NCBI RefSeq assembly: GCF_022846435.1
Contig: NZ_AP025627.1
Location: forward strand, 2,080,001 to 2,144,000
Length of the DNA: 64,000 nt
Reading direction: 5' to 3'
From: Parageobacillus sp. KH3-4
GTDB taxonomy: Bacteria; Bacillota; Bacilli; Bacillales; Anoxybacillaceae
Shown here: positions 49,002 to 58,795 of the stretch, piece after piece
Numbering within the stretch: position 1 is the stretch's first letter
Layout of the letters: each line of letters opens with the position of its first letter
Position numbers and translations under genes: made by a program
Notes under the pieces: model-generated
What the model was told of the DNA's origin: nothing
The model's database searches: none
Seen by the model: only the letters and a program-made list of their open reading frames with translations

Positions 49002-49050
49002 AAAAACAATGAAAAAATTGTCATAACAATTTATATATTTATTTGTTTGT
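48992..49050. repeat. Nested inverted repeats in the araN control region
   Basis: ACAAACAAATAAA (48992-49004) and TTTATTTGTTTGT (49038-49050) are perfect 13-base complements, enclosing a second dyad AAATTGT...ACAATTT (about 49015-49032). The outer arms overlap AraR box 1. Confidence 0.65.
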
Positions 49051-49057
49051 TTTTTAT

Positions 49058-49073
49058 AATTGTACGTATAATA
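49058..49073. promoter_or_regulatory. AraR box 2 before araN
   Basis: AATTGTACGTATAATA holds the TTGTACGTA core and agrees with ATTTGTACGTACAAAT at 12 of 16 positions. Confidence 0.65.
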
Positions 49074-49157
49074 CTAATTAAATTTTAACATTTATTGTGT
49101 TTTTTTCAACAAAAAATTTTGAATTTTTTATTTTTTAAAAATATTCTATTTCTTTCT

Positions 49158-49340
49158 TTATGCAAATACCTTATACTGTACTTCCCCTTTTCTCTTACTA
49201 TCGGTTATTCTCGCAACATCGATCGACTGAAATTCACTTCTTCCAACCACATTAAGGTTAATAGCAGGGTGAGCATCAACTTCTGCCAAAGGGCAAGATT
49301 GGTGCCAGATCTGTCGTGATGATTGTATGAAATGGCATTT
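49158..49340 (-). pseudogene. Unidentified decayed coding remnant between araA and araN
   Basis: The reverse strand reads AEVDAHPAINLNVVG then RSEFQSIDVARITDSKRKG, ending in a stop at 49158. The composition looks like the end of a soluble protein's beta-rich domain, but there is no start, no ribosome site and the reading frame upstream runs into the araA terminator. I do not recognise the family. It may be the 3' end of a lost gene of the arabinan cluster. The AT-rich stretch between it and the AraR boxes holds nothing I can name. Confidence 0.4.
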
Positions 49341-49381
49341 CCCTCCGTCGGCAGATGCCGTCTCTTCAAGACCTTCATATA

Positions 49382-49425
49382 TAAAAAGAAAAGACATGGA
49401 TAAAAATGATATTGTCCATGTCTTC
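49382..49425 (-). terminator. Terminator of araDBA
   Basis: AAGACATGGA (49391-49400) pairs perfectly with TCCATGTCTT (49415-49424). Read leftwards, the stem is followed by TTCTTTTTAT. It begins 16 bases after the araA stop. Confidence 0.85.
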
Positions 49426-49440
49426 GTATGTTTTCTATTT

Positions 49441-50934
49441 TTATCGATTTCTCCATACCATTTCATTCCATCTTAACTCGTTGCGAATCGAGTGCGGAGA
49501 GGTATTCTCATTAATTACTACACATTCAATACCAACCATTTCTGCCCAATCTTGCAACTGTTCTGTTGTAACTGCGAAAGAGAAGCAAGTATGATGAGCG
49601 CCTCCTGCCAAAATCCACGCTTCTGCCGAATCGCGAAGCGATGGGCGCGGTTTCCACAAAATTCTTGCTACTGGAAGTTTCGGCATTTCTTTTTCTGTTT
49701 TTACTGCATCCACTTCATTTACGACAAGACGGAAGCGATGCCCTAAATCAATTAGTGAAGCATTAACGGCCTCACCTGCGCCTCCATCAAAAACGAGACG
49801 AGCCGGATCTTCTTTTCCGCCAATAGAAAGAGGATGAACTTCGATTCTTGGTCGTGTTGCCGCAATCGTTGGGCATACTTCGAGCATATGAGCACCAAGG
49901 ATCATTTCATTTCCATGTTCAAAATGGTACGTATAATCTTCCATAAACGACGTCCCTTTTCCGTCCGCCATAATCTTCATGACACGGACAAGCGCGGCAG
50001 TCTTCCAATCTCCTTCTCCGCCAAATCCGTATCCTTCCGCCATTAACCGCTGTACCGCTAGCCCAGGAAGCTGCTTCATTCCGTGCAAATCCTCAAACGT
50101 AGTCGTAAACGCTGTAAAATTCCTTTCTTCTAAAAATGCTTTCAATCCAAGTTCAATCCGGGCTTGTTCACGAATCGATTCGCGTACTGGACCTTCATGA
50201 AAACCTTCTGGAACAATATCGTACAATTCTGCATATTCATCGAAAAGTTCGTTTACTTTTTGTTCTGGTACATCTTTTATATATTGCACCAAATCTCCGA
50301 TTCCATAACCATTCACTGACCAGCCAAACTTAATTTGCGCCTCTACTTTGTCTCCTTCCGTAACGGCCACTTCTCGCATATTGTCTCCAAAACGAGCCAC
50401 TTTTAAATTTCGGCTTTCGGTAAAAGCAACAGCAGTACGCATCCATCTTCCAAGCCGCTCACGAACATCTGGATCTTCCCAATGACCGACTACCACTTTC
50501 CGGGCAATCCCCATTCTGGCCCCGATAAAGCCGTATTCTCTGTCACCATGAGCAGACTGGTTCAGATTCATAAAATCCATATCAATGCTGTCCCATGGAA
50601 TATCACGATTAAATTGCGTATGAAGATGCAATAACGGTTTTCTTAATTCGGAAAGACCTCCGATCCACATTTTTGCAGGAGAAAACGTATGCATCCATGT
50701 AATGATTCCTGCACATTCATCATTCGCGTTGGCTTCTATACAAAGTTTCCGAATCCCCTCAGGAGTTGTTACAACTGGTTTAAAAACTAGTTTAAACGGA
50801 ATAATAGAATCGCGATTTAATCCTTCCACAATGACTCTAGAATGTTTCTCTACTTGTTTCAATGTTTCTTCCCCGTATAAGTGTTGGCTTCCGGTCACAA
50901 ACCAAAATTCATATGGTCGCAGTTGTAACATCAT
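49441..50934 (-). CDS. araA: L-arabinose isomerase
   Basis: A 497-residue cytoplasmic isomerase converting L-arabinose to L-ribulose. It begins [21 protein letters not shown] and includes [16 protein letters not shown], the metal-site segment [35 protein letters not shown] split over about residues 280-320, and [27 protein letters not shown]. The second ATG (50931) may be the true start; both fit GGAGGAACC. It is the last gene of araDBA and is followed by a terminator. Confidence 0.96.
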   Translation of the reverse strand: MMLQLRPYEFWFVTGSQHLYGEETLKQVEKHSRVIVEGLNRDSIIPFKLVFKPVVTTPEGIRKLCIEANANDECAGIITWMHTFSPAKMWIGGLSELRKPLLHLHTQFNRDIPWDSIDMDFMNLNQSAHGDREYGFIGARMGIARKVVVGHWEDPDVRERLGRWMRTAVAFTESRNLKVARFGDNMREVAVTEGDKVEAQIKFGWSVNGYGIGDLVQYIKDVPEQKVNELFDEYAELYDIVPEGFHEGPVRESIREQARIELGLKAFLEERNFTAFTTTFEDLHGMKQLPGLAVQRLMAEGYGFGGEGDWKTAALVRVMKIMADGKGTSFMEDYTYHFEHGNEMILGAHMLEVCPTIAATRPRIEVHPLSIGGKEDPARLVFDGGAGEAVNASLIDLGHRFRLVVNEVDAVKTEKEMPKLPVARILWKPRPSLRDSAEAWILAGGAHHTCFSFAVTTEQLQDWAEMVGIECVVINENTSPHSIRNELRWNEMVWRNR

Positions 50935-50960
50935 GGTTCCTCCTCATCATTCACAATTAA

Positions 50961-52650
50961 TTAGGCGTTTAGTGATTCTTTCGATTTGGCATTCTCTTTA
51001 ATAAATTTGAGCCGTTTCATAACATCATTTTCTCCGCGTCCAAAATAATCATGTAATTTTGTGTATTCTTGATATAATTGTTCATAAATCACTGCGTTTT
51101 CTGGTATCGGCTTAAATGTTTCATCACGGACTTTTCCCATTTTTTTTGGCGGCTTCCACAATTGATTCATATCCTCCGTTCTCTTTTCCAGCTGCCACAG
51201 CGGCGAACATTGCCGCACCAACAGCAGGAGTTTGCTTAGAAGCTGCTACTTTAATTTCACGATTCGTCACATCCGCATAAATTTGCATCAATAATTTATT
51301 TTTTTGTGGCAACCCGCCGCAAGCGTATAATTCGTCAACCTTGACACCGCTTTCAACAAAAGCATCGATAATTTTCCGAGTCCCAAATGCAGTTGCTTCG
51401 AGTAATGCCCGGTAAATTTCTTCCGGTTTTGTTAGTAACGTGTACCCAACGATTAACCCTGTCAAATCTGTATCAACTAATACAGAACGGTTGCCGTTCC
51501 ACCAATCCAGCGCAAGCAATCCTGTTTCTCCTGGCTTATACGCAGCAGCTTTTTTTTCCAACCATTGATGAACGCTTACTCCTTCTTTTTCAGCTGCTTC
51601 TTTCACGCAGGCAGGAACGCCTTGTTCCACATACCAAGCAAAAATATCCCCAACCGCCGATTGACCTGCTTCATATCCAAAATATCCTGGAATAATCCCG
51701 TCTTCAACGACGCCGCACATTCCTTCCACATACTTTTCTTCAGTTCCTAACAGCATGTGGCAAATCGACGTTCCCATCGCCATCACTAATTTTCCTGGCT
51801 CTACCACTCCTACTCCGGGCACGGCCGCGTGTGCATCTACATTTCCTACAGCAACGGCTGTTCCAGGCAGTAGCCCCATCATCGCTGCCATTTCTTCCGT
51901 AAGTACGCCTGCTTTTGTACCAAGAGGCACAATGTCACCGCGCAATTTTGTGTCTGTTAAATTTTCCAAACGCGGATCTAACGCCCGGAAGAATTCTTTG
52001 CTTGGATAGCCTTCTTGCTTATGCCAAATCGACTTATAACCAGCAGTACAACTGTTGCGAACAATATTACCCGTCATTTTAAATACGACCCAATCAGCAG
52101 CCTCAAGGAAAAGATCTGTTTTCTCGTAAATCTCCGGCGCCTCATTTAGAATTTGCCAAATTTTCGCAATCATCCATTCAGATGAAATTTTGCCGCCATA
52201 TCGTGGCAAAAACGCTTCGCCTCTTTTTGCGGCGATTTCATTAATTAAATTCGCCTCATCTTGTGCAGCATGATGTTTCCATAACTTCACCCAGCTGTGT
52301 GGATGATTTTTCAAATCTTCCCGAAAACAAAGAGGTTCGCCCGAAGCGTCAACCGGAAGCATTGTACAAGCAGTGAAATCAATCCCAATTCCAATTACAT
52401 CAGCAGGATTAACTCCCGACTTTTTCAATACAGATGGAACTGCAGTCGCTAACACTTCGATATAATCTCCCGGATGCTGCAATGCCCAATCCGGCTCCAA
52501 TTTTACATTGGATTCCGGAAGCACTTCATCAATGACTCCGTGAGGATACGGAGTGACATGATCAGCGATTTCGTTTCCTTCCAAATCGACAAGTACGGCA
52601 CGGCCTGACTCTGTTCCATAATCAATACCAATCACATATTTTTTCCCCAT
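50961..52650 (-). pseudogene. araB: L-ribulokinase with a +1 frameshift in an eight-A tract
   Basis: FGGY-family kinase phosphorylating L-ribulose. From ATG 52650 the frame starts [23 protein letters not shown] and includes [24 protein letters not shown] and [20 protein letters not shown], but ends early at 508 residues as AAKKNGKSP-stop near 51124. The next frame continues with [40 protein letters not shown] to a stop at 50961, which is the normal C-terminus of ribulokinases. Deleting one A from the AAAAAAAA run (plus-strand 51140-51147) joins both parts into one protein of about 562 residues, the usual length. It is either a real frameshift, slippage-corrected expression or a homopolymer sequencing error. 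Confidence 0.85.
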
Positions 52651-52665
52651 TGCAATTTCTCCCCT

Positions 52666-53352
52666 TTATTGTCCGTAATAAGCATTGGCTCCATGTTTTC
52701 TAAGGTAATGCCGGTCTAACAGGGATTGGCTAATAGGCTGCACTTCAGGATTAAGGATGTAAGTTCTTGCCGCCATTTTAGCCACCTCTTCTAAAACAAC
52801 GGCATTATGCACCGCGTTAAAAGCATCCTTGCCCCAAGCAAACGGGCCATGGCCATGTACCAATACCCCCGGTATTTGCAGCGGATCAATGAAACGGAAC
52901 GTTTCGGCAATCACTTTTCCTGTCTCCCACTCGTAGGCCCCTTTAATTTCCTCATCTGTCATTTTACGTGTGCAAGGAATTTCGCCATAAAAATAATCCG
53001 CGTGAGTCGTCCCTAATGCAGGTATTCCTTTCCCGGATTGCGCCCAAATGGTCGCCCAAGGAGAATGTGTATGCACAATTCCTCCGATCGCTGGGAATTC
53101 TTTATACAGCAATAGATGCGTCGGGGTGTCTGAAGACGGTTTCAAATGCCCCTCGATTACATTTCCTTCCAAATCAACAACAACCATATCATCTGCTGTT
53201 AACTTGTCATACTCTACCCCGCTTGGTTTTATGACAACAAGCCCTCGCTCCCGGTCAATTCCGCTAACATTTCCCCATGTAAATGTCACCAGCCGATATT
53301 TAGGAAGCTGCAAATTCGCTGCCAAAACTGTCTGTTTTAGTTCCTCAAGCAT
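52666..53352 (-). CDS. araD: L-ribulose-5-phosphate 4-epimerase
   Basis: A 228-residue class II aldolase-fold enzyme converting L-ribulose-5-phosphate to D-xylulose-5-phosphate. Motifs: [15 protein letters not shown] (N-terminal), [21 protein letters not shown], the Zn-binding [13 protein letters not shown] and HADYFYGE, and the final [17 protein letters not shown] 53352 is preferred over an in-frame GTG nine bases upstream because GGGAG is spaced for it and the family begins MLE.LK. An AraR box lies about 45 bp upstream. First gene of araDBA. Confidence 0.95.
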   Translation of the reverse strand: MLEELKQTVLAANLQLPKYRLVTFTWGNVSGIDRERGLVVIKPSGVEYDKLTADDMVVVDLEGNVIEGHLKPSSDTPTHLLLYKEFPAIGGIVHTHSPWATIWAQSGKGIPALGTTHADYFYGEIPCTRKMTDEEIKGAYEWETGKVIAETFRFIDPLQIPGVLVHGHGPFAWGKDAFNAVHNAVVLEEVAKMAARTYILNPEVQPISQSLLDRHYLRKHGANAYYGQ

Positions 53353-53395
53353 TTCCTCCACTCCCTATAAAAAGATTTCCTCACCTCCATTATAA

Positions 53396-53411
53396 TTTTG
53401 TACGTACAATT
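53396..53411. promoter_or_regulatory. AraR box before araD
   Basis: TTTTGTACGTACAATT is a near-perfect AraR palindrome (14 of 16 to ATTTGTACGTACAAAT), between the araR stop and the araD start. Confidence 0.85.
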
Positions 53412-53445
53412 TTTCCATAACTTTTTTGTGTTATTCAGACATTTT

Positions 53446-54540
53446 TTACACTTTCCTTGTAGATTCCCTAACAACTAATTCAGGTTTATAAATGACATCA
53501 TTTATTCTCTCCCCTGTTTGCTGTTCAATCATTTGGATTAACATTTCTGCTGCTTTCGCTCCCATTTCCGCTTTTGGATGGCGAATGGTCGTTAATTTTA
53601 CTTCTGTCGCCGTGGCAAACGTAGAATCGTCAAATCCTACTACAGAAATATCTTCCGGCACGGACAATCCTTGTTGCCGGATAACATCTAACAATTTAAT
53701 GGCCAATTCATCGTTATAACAGACAAACGCCGTCGGTCTTTCTTCTTGGGATTGTTGCAAAAAAAGACGGGCCGCTTCTAACGGCTTTGTTTCCTTTTCT
53801 TCCGTCACATAGGAAATGAGATAACTGGTCGCTAGCGCCACACCATGCTCTTGATGCGCACGAATAAATCCTTTTAAGCGATCCACTCCTTGCAAGTCAT
53901 CTGTTTTGAAAAACCCGGCAATACGCTGGTGGCCTAAACGAATTAAATGGTCCGTTAATAAAAATCCCCCGCCCTCGTCGTCCATTTTTACGCACGGACA
54001 ACTTACTTCTAAGTACCGGGCATTGATCATCACATATGGGATATGAAGATTATTAAGTGATAAATAATATTCTAGATTCGGGTTTCCCTGAGCACTTTTT
54101 GTTGGTTCAATAATCAATCCGTTTAACGGCTGGGTAATCATCGTTTCTAACTGTTCTCGTTCCCTTTCTTTGTTATTGTCAGTGCTTGCCAGCAATAAAC
54201 GATATCCCTTTTCACGCAGCGTTTCTTCTGCCCCACGGACGATGTGTGGAAAAATATAGTCGGAAATATAAGTTGTCAGTATTCCTATTGTTTTGCTATC
54301 AATCTGTTCCTTTTGTTTTGGTCTGGAAACAAACGTACCACTTCCTTGGATTTTATACAGCCATCCTTCCTTCTCTAATTCGCCCAATGCCTGCCGAACC
54401 GTATGGCGGCTTAGTTGAAATTGACTTGCTATTTCGTGTTCTGTCGGTATTTTTTCATCTGGATGCAGTTTTCCAGAAAGGATCCAAGATAAAATTTCCT
54501 GTTTTAGCTGCAGATATTTCGGCATTGCTTTCTCTTTCAT
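53446..54540 (-). CDS. araR: Arabinose-responsive repressor AraR
   Basis: A 364-residue chimeric regulator: N-terminal GntR-type winged helix (YLQLKQEILSWILSGKLHPD, TEHEIASQFQLSRHTVRQAL, GSGTFVSRP; residues about 8-75) fused to a LacI/GalR-type sugar-binding domain (TIGILTTYISDYIFPHIVRG, VMINARY, VVGFDDSTFATATEVKLTTI). L-arabinose is the known inducer in B. subtilis. Its own promoter region has an AraR box (54595-54610), and further boxes before araD, araN, araE and the sensor gene araP define its local regulon. Confidence 0.95.
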   Translation of the reverse strand: MKEKAMPKYLQLKQEILSWILSGKLHPDEKIPTEHEIASQFQLSRHTVRQALGELEKEGWLYKIQGSGTFVSRPKQKEQIDSKTIGILTTYISDYIFPHIVRGAEETLREKGYRLLLASTDNNKEREREQLETMITQPLNGLIIEPTKSAQGNPNLEYYLSLNNLHIPYVMINARYLEVSCPCVKMDDEGGGFLLTDHLIRLGHQRIAGFFKTDDLQGVDRLKGFIRAHQEHGVALATSYLISYVTEEKETKPLEAARLFLQQSQEERPTAFVCYNDELAIKLLDVIRQQGLSVPEDISVVGFDDSTFATATEVKLTTIRHPKAEMGAKAAEMLIQMIEQQTGERINDVIYKPELVVRESTRKV

Positions 54541-54594
54541 AGTTCACCTCAAGTAAAAAATTAATATTAAAGTAAATTTATTATAACAATTTTT

Positions 54595-54610
54595 ATTTGT
54601 ACGTATGTAT
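54595..54610. promoter_or_regulatory. AraR box before araR
   Basis: ATTTGTACGTATGTAT agrees with the AraR consensus through the first half-site and core (12 of 16), 55 bp upstream of the araR start; autoregulation is known for AraR. Confidence 0.75.
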
Positions 54611-54621
54611 ATATTTATCGC

Positions 54622-54659
54622 AAAAAAAGGGCCAAGACAATATTGATCTTGACCCTTTC
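54622..54659 (-). terminator. Terminator of araEGH
   Basis: AAAGGGCCAAGA pairs with TCTTGACCCTTT with one mismatch around a 9-base loop; leftwards it is followed by a run of seven T. It lies 20 bp after the araH stop. Confidence 0.88.
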
Positions 54660-54678
54660 ATTTCCGCTCATACGAAGG

Positions 54679-55899
54679 CTAAGCAGCCTTGTTTTTATTA
54701 TAAATGTCAAATGCTACTGCAGCTAATAATACTAATCCTTTAATCGCTTGCTGCCAATCAATTCCGAGACCAAGCAAAGACATCCCATTGTTTATTACCC
54801 CCATTACAAGTCCGCCGATAATCGCTCCACTAATTGTGCCAACTCCGCCGTAGGCAGACGCTCCACCGATAAAGCAAGCTGCAATTGCATCAAGTTCAAA
54901 CAAATTCCCTGCTTTCGGTGTCGCTGCGTTTAAGCGAGCCGCGAAAATCAAACCAGACAATGCCGCCAGCACGCCCATATTGACAAACACCCAAAATGTC
55001 ACACGTTTGGTTTTAATTCCAGATAATTGTGCCGCTTTTTCATTTCCGCCAATTGCATAAATATGTCGGCCCATTACGGTTTTATTGGCAACGAATGAGT
55101 ACGCGATAATGAGCGTAGCTAAAATAACCAAGATTGTTGGAATCCCTTCGTATGTGGCAAGAACATAAGAAAATACCATAATGATTGCCGCAATCACGAT
55201 TAATTTTACTCCAAAAACAGCAGCAGGACTAACAGCAAAGCCGTATTTTTTCTGATTGTTTCTTTTTCTAATTTCAGACACTATAAATAGTATGGACGCG
55301 ATTACTCCGATGACGAGAGTGAAAATATGGAGATTCTGTCCATGGAACAAGTCAGGAAGAAAACCGGAACTAATATTTTGAAATGATTTCGGAAAAGGCG
55401 CGATCGATTGACCTTCCAAAATGATCATCGTCAATCCTCTAAATAGCAACATTCCCGCTAGCGTAACAATAAAGGCCGGAATTTTTACATAAGCAACCCA
55501 AAACCCTTGCCATGCCCCAATCAAAGCCCCAAGCAGCAAGGAAATCAGAACTGTTACAAACATTGGAACATGATGTTGAACCATTAAAATTCCCGCAAGC
55601 GCCCCGACAAATGCGGCAACCGATCCTACCGATAAATCAATATGTCCGGTAATAATGACTAACATCATGCCTATCGCTAATACTAAAATATAGCTATTTT
55701 GCAAGATTAAGTTTGTGATGTTTAATGGCCTTAACAGAATCCCTCCAGTTAAAATTTGGAATAATAGCATAATCAATACTAGTGCAATCACCATGCCATA
55801 ACTTCTCATATTATTTTTCATCATCTGTTTCAAAAGCTGTATTTTGCTTTCGTTTGCCGTTGAACGATGTGAAACTGCTTTCTGTGCCGGTATTTGCAT
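54679..55899 (-). CDS. araH: Arabinose ABC transporter permease
   Basis: A 406-residue CUT2 permease with about ten membrane segments; it has GHIDLSVGSVAAFVG, VTLAGMLLFRGLTMI and ACFIGGASAYGGVGTISGAIIGG, closely like XylH at 9176-10354. It forms the channel for arabinose delivered by AraE. The gap to araG is a single base, so the two are coupled. Confidence 0.92.
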   Translation of the reverse strand: MQIPAQKAVSHRSTANESKIQLLKQMMKNNMRSYGMVIALVLIMLLFQILTGGILLRPLNITNLILQNSYILVLAIGMMLVIITGHIDLSVGSVAAFVGALAGILMVQHHVPMFVTVLISLLLGALIGAWQGFWVAYVKIPAFIVTLAGMLLFRGLTMIILEGQSIAPFPKSFQNISSGFLPDLFHGQNLHIFTLVIGVIASILFIVSEIRKRNNQKKYGFAVSPAAVFGVKLIVIAAIIMVFSYVLATYEGIPTILVILATLIIAYSFVANKTVMGRHIYAIGGNEKAAQLSGIKTKRVTFWVFVNMGVLAALSGLIFAARLNAATPKAGNLFELDAIAACFIGGASAYGGVGTISGAIIGGLVMGVINNGMSLLGLGIDWQQAIKGLVLLAAVAFDIYNKNKAA

Positions 55900-55900
55900 G

Positions 55901-57442
55901 TTACATTACCCTCCTAACTGCCGTTTTTGTCATTAATTTCATCAGCTTTTCTTGAGTTGCTTCACCTCTATTTACTTCCCCTGTGATTCTGCCTTCACTC
56001 ATTACATAAATCCGATCGCACATGCCGAGAATTTCTGGCAATTCGGACGAAATCATTAAAATGCCTTTTCCTTCTTCCGCTAGTTGATGAATAATGGTAT
56101 AAATCTCATACTTCGCTCCAACGTCGATTCCTCGCGTTGGTTCATCCAAAATGAGAATATCAGGCTCGGCAAAAATCCATTTGCTTAACACTACTTTTTG
56201 TTGGTTTCCCCCGCTTAATGCTTCTGTTTTTTGGAAAACGCTTGGAGTTTTAATTTTCAATTGGTCACGGAACCGTTCCGCTTCTACGATTTCTTTATTT
56301 TCATCAACAACCAGTTTCTTTGCGATTTTACCTAATCGAGATAGCGTGATGTTTTTTCGAATGTCTTCCATTAAGATGAGACCGTTTCCTTTGCGGTCTT
56401 CTGAGACATAAGCAATCCCGTTGGCAATCGCTTTGCTGACGTCGCTAACATCGATTTCCGAGCCGTTTTTGAACACTTTTCCACTAATTTTTCTGCCGTA
56501 CGACTTTCCAAAAATACTCATCGCCAGCTCGGTTCTTCCCGCTCCCATCAATCCAGCAATTCCGACAATTTCCCCCTTGCGGATATAAATAGATACATTG
56601 TCAATGACTTTTCGTTCTGAGTGAAGAGGATGATAAACATTCCAGTCTTTCACTTCAAAGATAATTTCACCAATTTTTGGTTCTCGCACCGGATACCGGT
56701 TCGTTAAATCACGCCCAACCATGCCCCGAATAATGCGGTCTTCCGTCACATCGTCCTTTTTCATATCCAATGTTTCGATCGTCTTCCCATCCCGTAAAAT
56801 CGTAATCGAGTCGGCTACTTTCGAAATTTCATTTAGCTTATGGGAAATGATAATAGCAGACATTCCTTGCTTTTTGAATTCTAATAACAAATTTAATAAA
56901 TTTTCACTATCATCCTCATTTAAAGCCGCTGTCGGCTCGTCTAAAATTAATAATTTTACTTCTTTAGATAACGCTTTGGCGATTTCGACCAATTGCTGCT
57001 TACCGACTCCAAGATTCCCGACTAATGTGTGCGGGGACTCATCTAATCCCACTTTTTGTAGCAATGCCTTCGTTTGGACAATCGTTTCATTCCAATTAAT
57101 AATTCCTTTTTTCGCTCTCTCATTTCCCAAAAATATGTTTTCGGCTATCGACAAATAAGGAATTAATGCTAACTCTTGATGAATGATAACTATTCCTAGT
57201 TCTTCGCTCTGTTTAATATTTTTAAACTTACATACCTTTCCCTTGAACAAAATCTCCCCGCTATACGTACCATAAGGATAGACACCGCTCAATACTTTCA
57301 TTAATGTAGACTTTCCTGCACCATTTTCTCCGCAAAGTGCGTGAATTTCCCCTTCTCTTACCTTTAAATTCACATTGTCAAGCGCTTTCACACCGGGGAA
57401 CTCTTTGGTAATTCCTCTCATTTCCAGGATGAATTCAGACAT
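55901..57442 (-). CDS. araG: Arabinose ABC transporter ATP-binding protein
   Basis: A 513-residue double ABC ATPase: domain 1 Walker [13 protein letters not shown], Walker [12 protein letters not shown], degenerate signature [13 protein letters not shown]; domain 2 degenerate Walker [12 protein letters not shown], signature [14 protein letters not shown], Walker [13 protein letters not shown]. Overall very similar to XylG. AAGGAGC precedes the ATG. A perfect hairpin separates it from araE. Confidence 0.93.
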   Translation of the reverse strand: MSEFILEMRGITKEFPGVKALDNVNLKVREGEIHALCGENGAGKSTLMKVLSGVYPYGTYSGEILFKGKVCKFKNIKQSEELGIVIIHQELALIPYLSIAENIFLGNERAKKGIINWNETIVQTKALLQKVGLDESPHTLVGNLGVGKQQLVEIAKALSKEVKLLILDEPTAALNEDDSENLLNLLLEFKKQGMSAIIISHKLNEISKVADSITILRDGKTIETLDMKKDDVTEDRIIRGMVGRDLTNRYPVREPKIGEIIFEVKDWNVYHPLHSERKVIDNVSIYIRKGEIVGIAGLMGAGRTELAMSIFGKSYGRKISGKVFKNGSEIDVSDVSKAIANGIAYVSEDRKGNGLILMEDIRKNITLSRLGKIAKKLVVDENKEIVEAERFRDQLKIKTPSVFQKTEALSGGNQQKVVLSKWIFAEPDILILDEPTRGIDVGAKYEIYTIIHQLAEEGKGILMISSELPEILGMCDRIYVMSEGRITGEVNRGEATQEKLMKLMTKTAVRRVM

Positions 57443-57473
57443 GCTCCTTCACACCTCCCATAGTGAGGAATAG

Positions 57474-57507
57474 ATATAGTGATAGTATTTAGAAACTATC
57501 ACTATAT
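57474..57507 (-). repeat. Perfect 13-bp intercistronic hairpin between araE and araG
   Basis: ATATAGTGATAGT (57474-57486) pairs with ACTATCACTATAT (57495-57507) across an 8-base loop, starting 11 bases after the araE stop. No T-run, so mRNA stabilisation is more likely than termination. Confidence 0.8.
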
Positions 57508-57517
57508 CCCGTCACCT

Positions 57518-58594
57518 TTATTTAGAAAGATCTTCTTTTTTATAATAGCCGCTATCGATGAGCACTTTTTCATAATTGGAAGCATCCACTGAAACCGGTT
57601 CCAATAAATACGATGGAACGACTTTCACGCCGTTGTTATATGTTTTTGTATCGTTCACTTCCGGTTTTTTGCCTTTGAGAACCGCATCGGCCATTTCTAC
57701 CGCTTTTTTCGCCAATAGTCTTGTATCCTTAAATACCGTTTGTGTTTGTTCACCAGCGATAATCGATTTTACGGAAGCTAACTCCGCATCTTGACCGGTA
57801 ATGACAGGCATCGGTTTGCTAGGAGTTCCGTATCCTACCCCTTTAAGTGAAGAAATAATCCCGATACTAATTCCATCATATGGAGACAAGACAGCATCTA
57901 CTCGCGCATTCGTATAATGAGCGCTTAACAAGTTGTCCATTCTCGCTTGGGCAGTAGCACCATCCCAGCGTAGCGTAGCCACTTGGTCAAATTTCGTTTG
58001 TCCACTTCGCACCACTAACTTTCCGGAATCAATGTAAGGTTTTAGCACGGACATCGCTCCGTTAAAGAAGAAATACGCGTTGTTATCATCAGGAGATCCA
58101 GCAAACAACTCAATATTAAATGGCCCTTTTCCTTCTTTAAGACCGAGTTTCTCTTCGATGTATTTTCCCTGCAACACGCCTACTTTAAAATTATCGAAAG
58201 TAGCATAATAGTCTACATACTTGCTATTTTTAATCAAGCGGTCGTAGGAAATGACTTTGATTCCCTGTTTATGCGCTTTTTCTAATACATCTGTTAATGC
58301 TTCCCCGTCAATCGGTGCAATAACTAACACATTTACCCCTTTAGTAATCATATTTTCAATCTGAGATACTTGGTTTTCTACCACATCCTCGGCATATTGC
58401 AAATCGGTTTTATAGCCAAGTTTCTTAAACTCTTTTACCATGCTTTCCCCATCTCGAATCCATCGTTCCGATGATTTAGTTGGCATCGATATTCCGACAA
58501 ATCCGGCATCTTCACCATTGGTTCCTATGCCACTACATGCCGATAAGGCAAATACAAACGTCAATAACACCAGTGCGGATAAAAATCTCTTCAT
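57518..58594 (-). CDS. araE: Arabinose-binding lipoprotein of ABC transporter
   Basis: A 358-residue type I periplasmic-binding-protein lipoprotein: signal peptide [15 protein letters not shown] with lipobox LSAC, then [22 protein letters not shown], the ChvE/xylose-arabinose group pattern, and [22 protein letters not shown]. It delivers L-arabinose to AraGH. AraE is the T-6 name; it is unrelated to the AraE permease of B. subtilis. The upstream region holds an AraR box, a direct repeat and a cre site. Confidence 0.9.
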   Translation of the reverse strand: MKRFLSALVLLTFVFALSACSGIGTNGEDAGFVGISMPTKSSERWIRDGESMVKEFKKLGYKTDLQYAEDVVENQVSQIENMITKGVNVLVIAPIDGEALTDVLEKAHKQGIKVISYDRLIKNSKYVDYYATFDNFKVGVLQGKYIEEKLGLKEGKGPFNIELFAGSPDDNNAYFFFNGAMSVLKPYIDSGKLVVRSGQTKFDQVATLRWDGATAQARMDNLLSAHYTNARVDAVLSPYDGISIGIISSLKGVGYGTPSKPMPVITGQDAELASVKSIIAGEQTQTVFKDTRLLAKKAVEMADAVLKGKKPEVNDTKTYNNGVKVVPSYLLEPVSVDASNYEKVLIDSGYYKKEDLSK

Positions 58595-58619
58595 ACTTTT
58601 CTTAATCCCCCTTTATTAA

Positions 58620-58635
58620 ATTTGTACGTATATTT
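58620..58635. promoter_or_regulatory. AraR box before araE
   Basis: ATTTGTACGTATATTT keeps the first half-site and core of the AraR palindrome (12 of 16), 26 bp upstream of the araE start. Confidence 0.7.
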
Positions 58636-58687
58636 TTTATTGTCACTTTCACTATATCATCAAGAAAATTCATAGTCTTTTTAACAT

Positions 58688-58714
58688 ATTAACTATTTTT
58701 ATAAAAAATTAACT
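58688..58714. promoter_or_regulatory. Candidate AraT binding direct repeat before araE
   Basis: ATTAACT at 58688-58694 recurs exactly at 58708-58714, a 20-bp period that places both on one helix face, as expected for an AraC-type activator with two helix-turn-helices. It lies between the AraR box and a cre site and next to araT. Confidence 0.4.
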
Positions 58715-58717
58715 TTA

Positions 58718-58731
58718 TTAAAGCGTTTTCA
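58718..58731 (-). promoter_or_regulatory. cre (CcpA) site before araE
   Basis: On the minus strand TGAAAACGCTTTAA matches TGWAANCGNTNWCA at all but one defined position. Confidence 0.6.
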
Positions 58732-58795
58732 TTTCCGTAAATTAAGAACTATCCCTTGTTTAGAGGATAGTTCTGTCATAAAATGTATCTGTTTA

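Noticed and set aside
50961-51221. Separate small gene after araB
   Set aside because: Its protein is the standard ribulokinase C-terminus in the next frame; it is the tail of frameshifted araB, not an independent gene.
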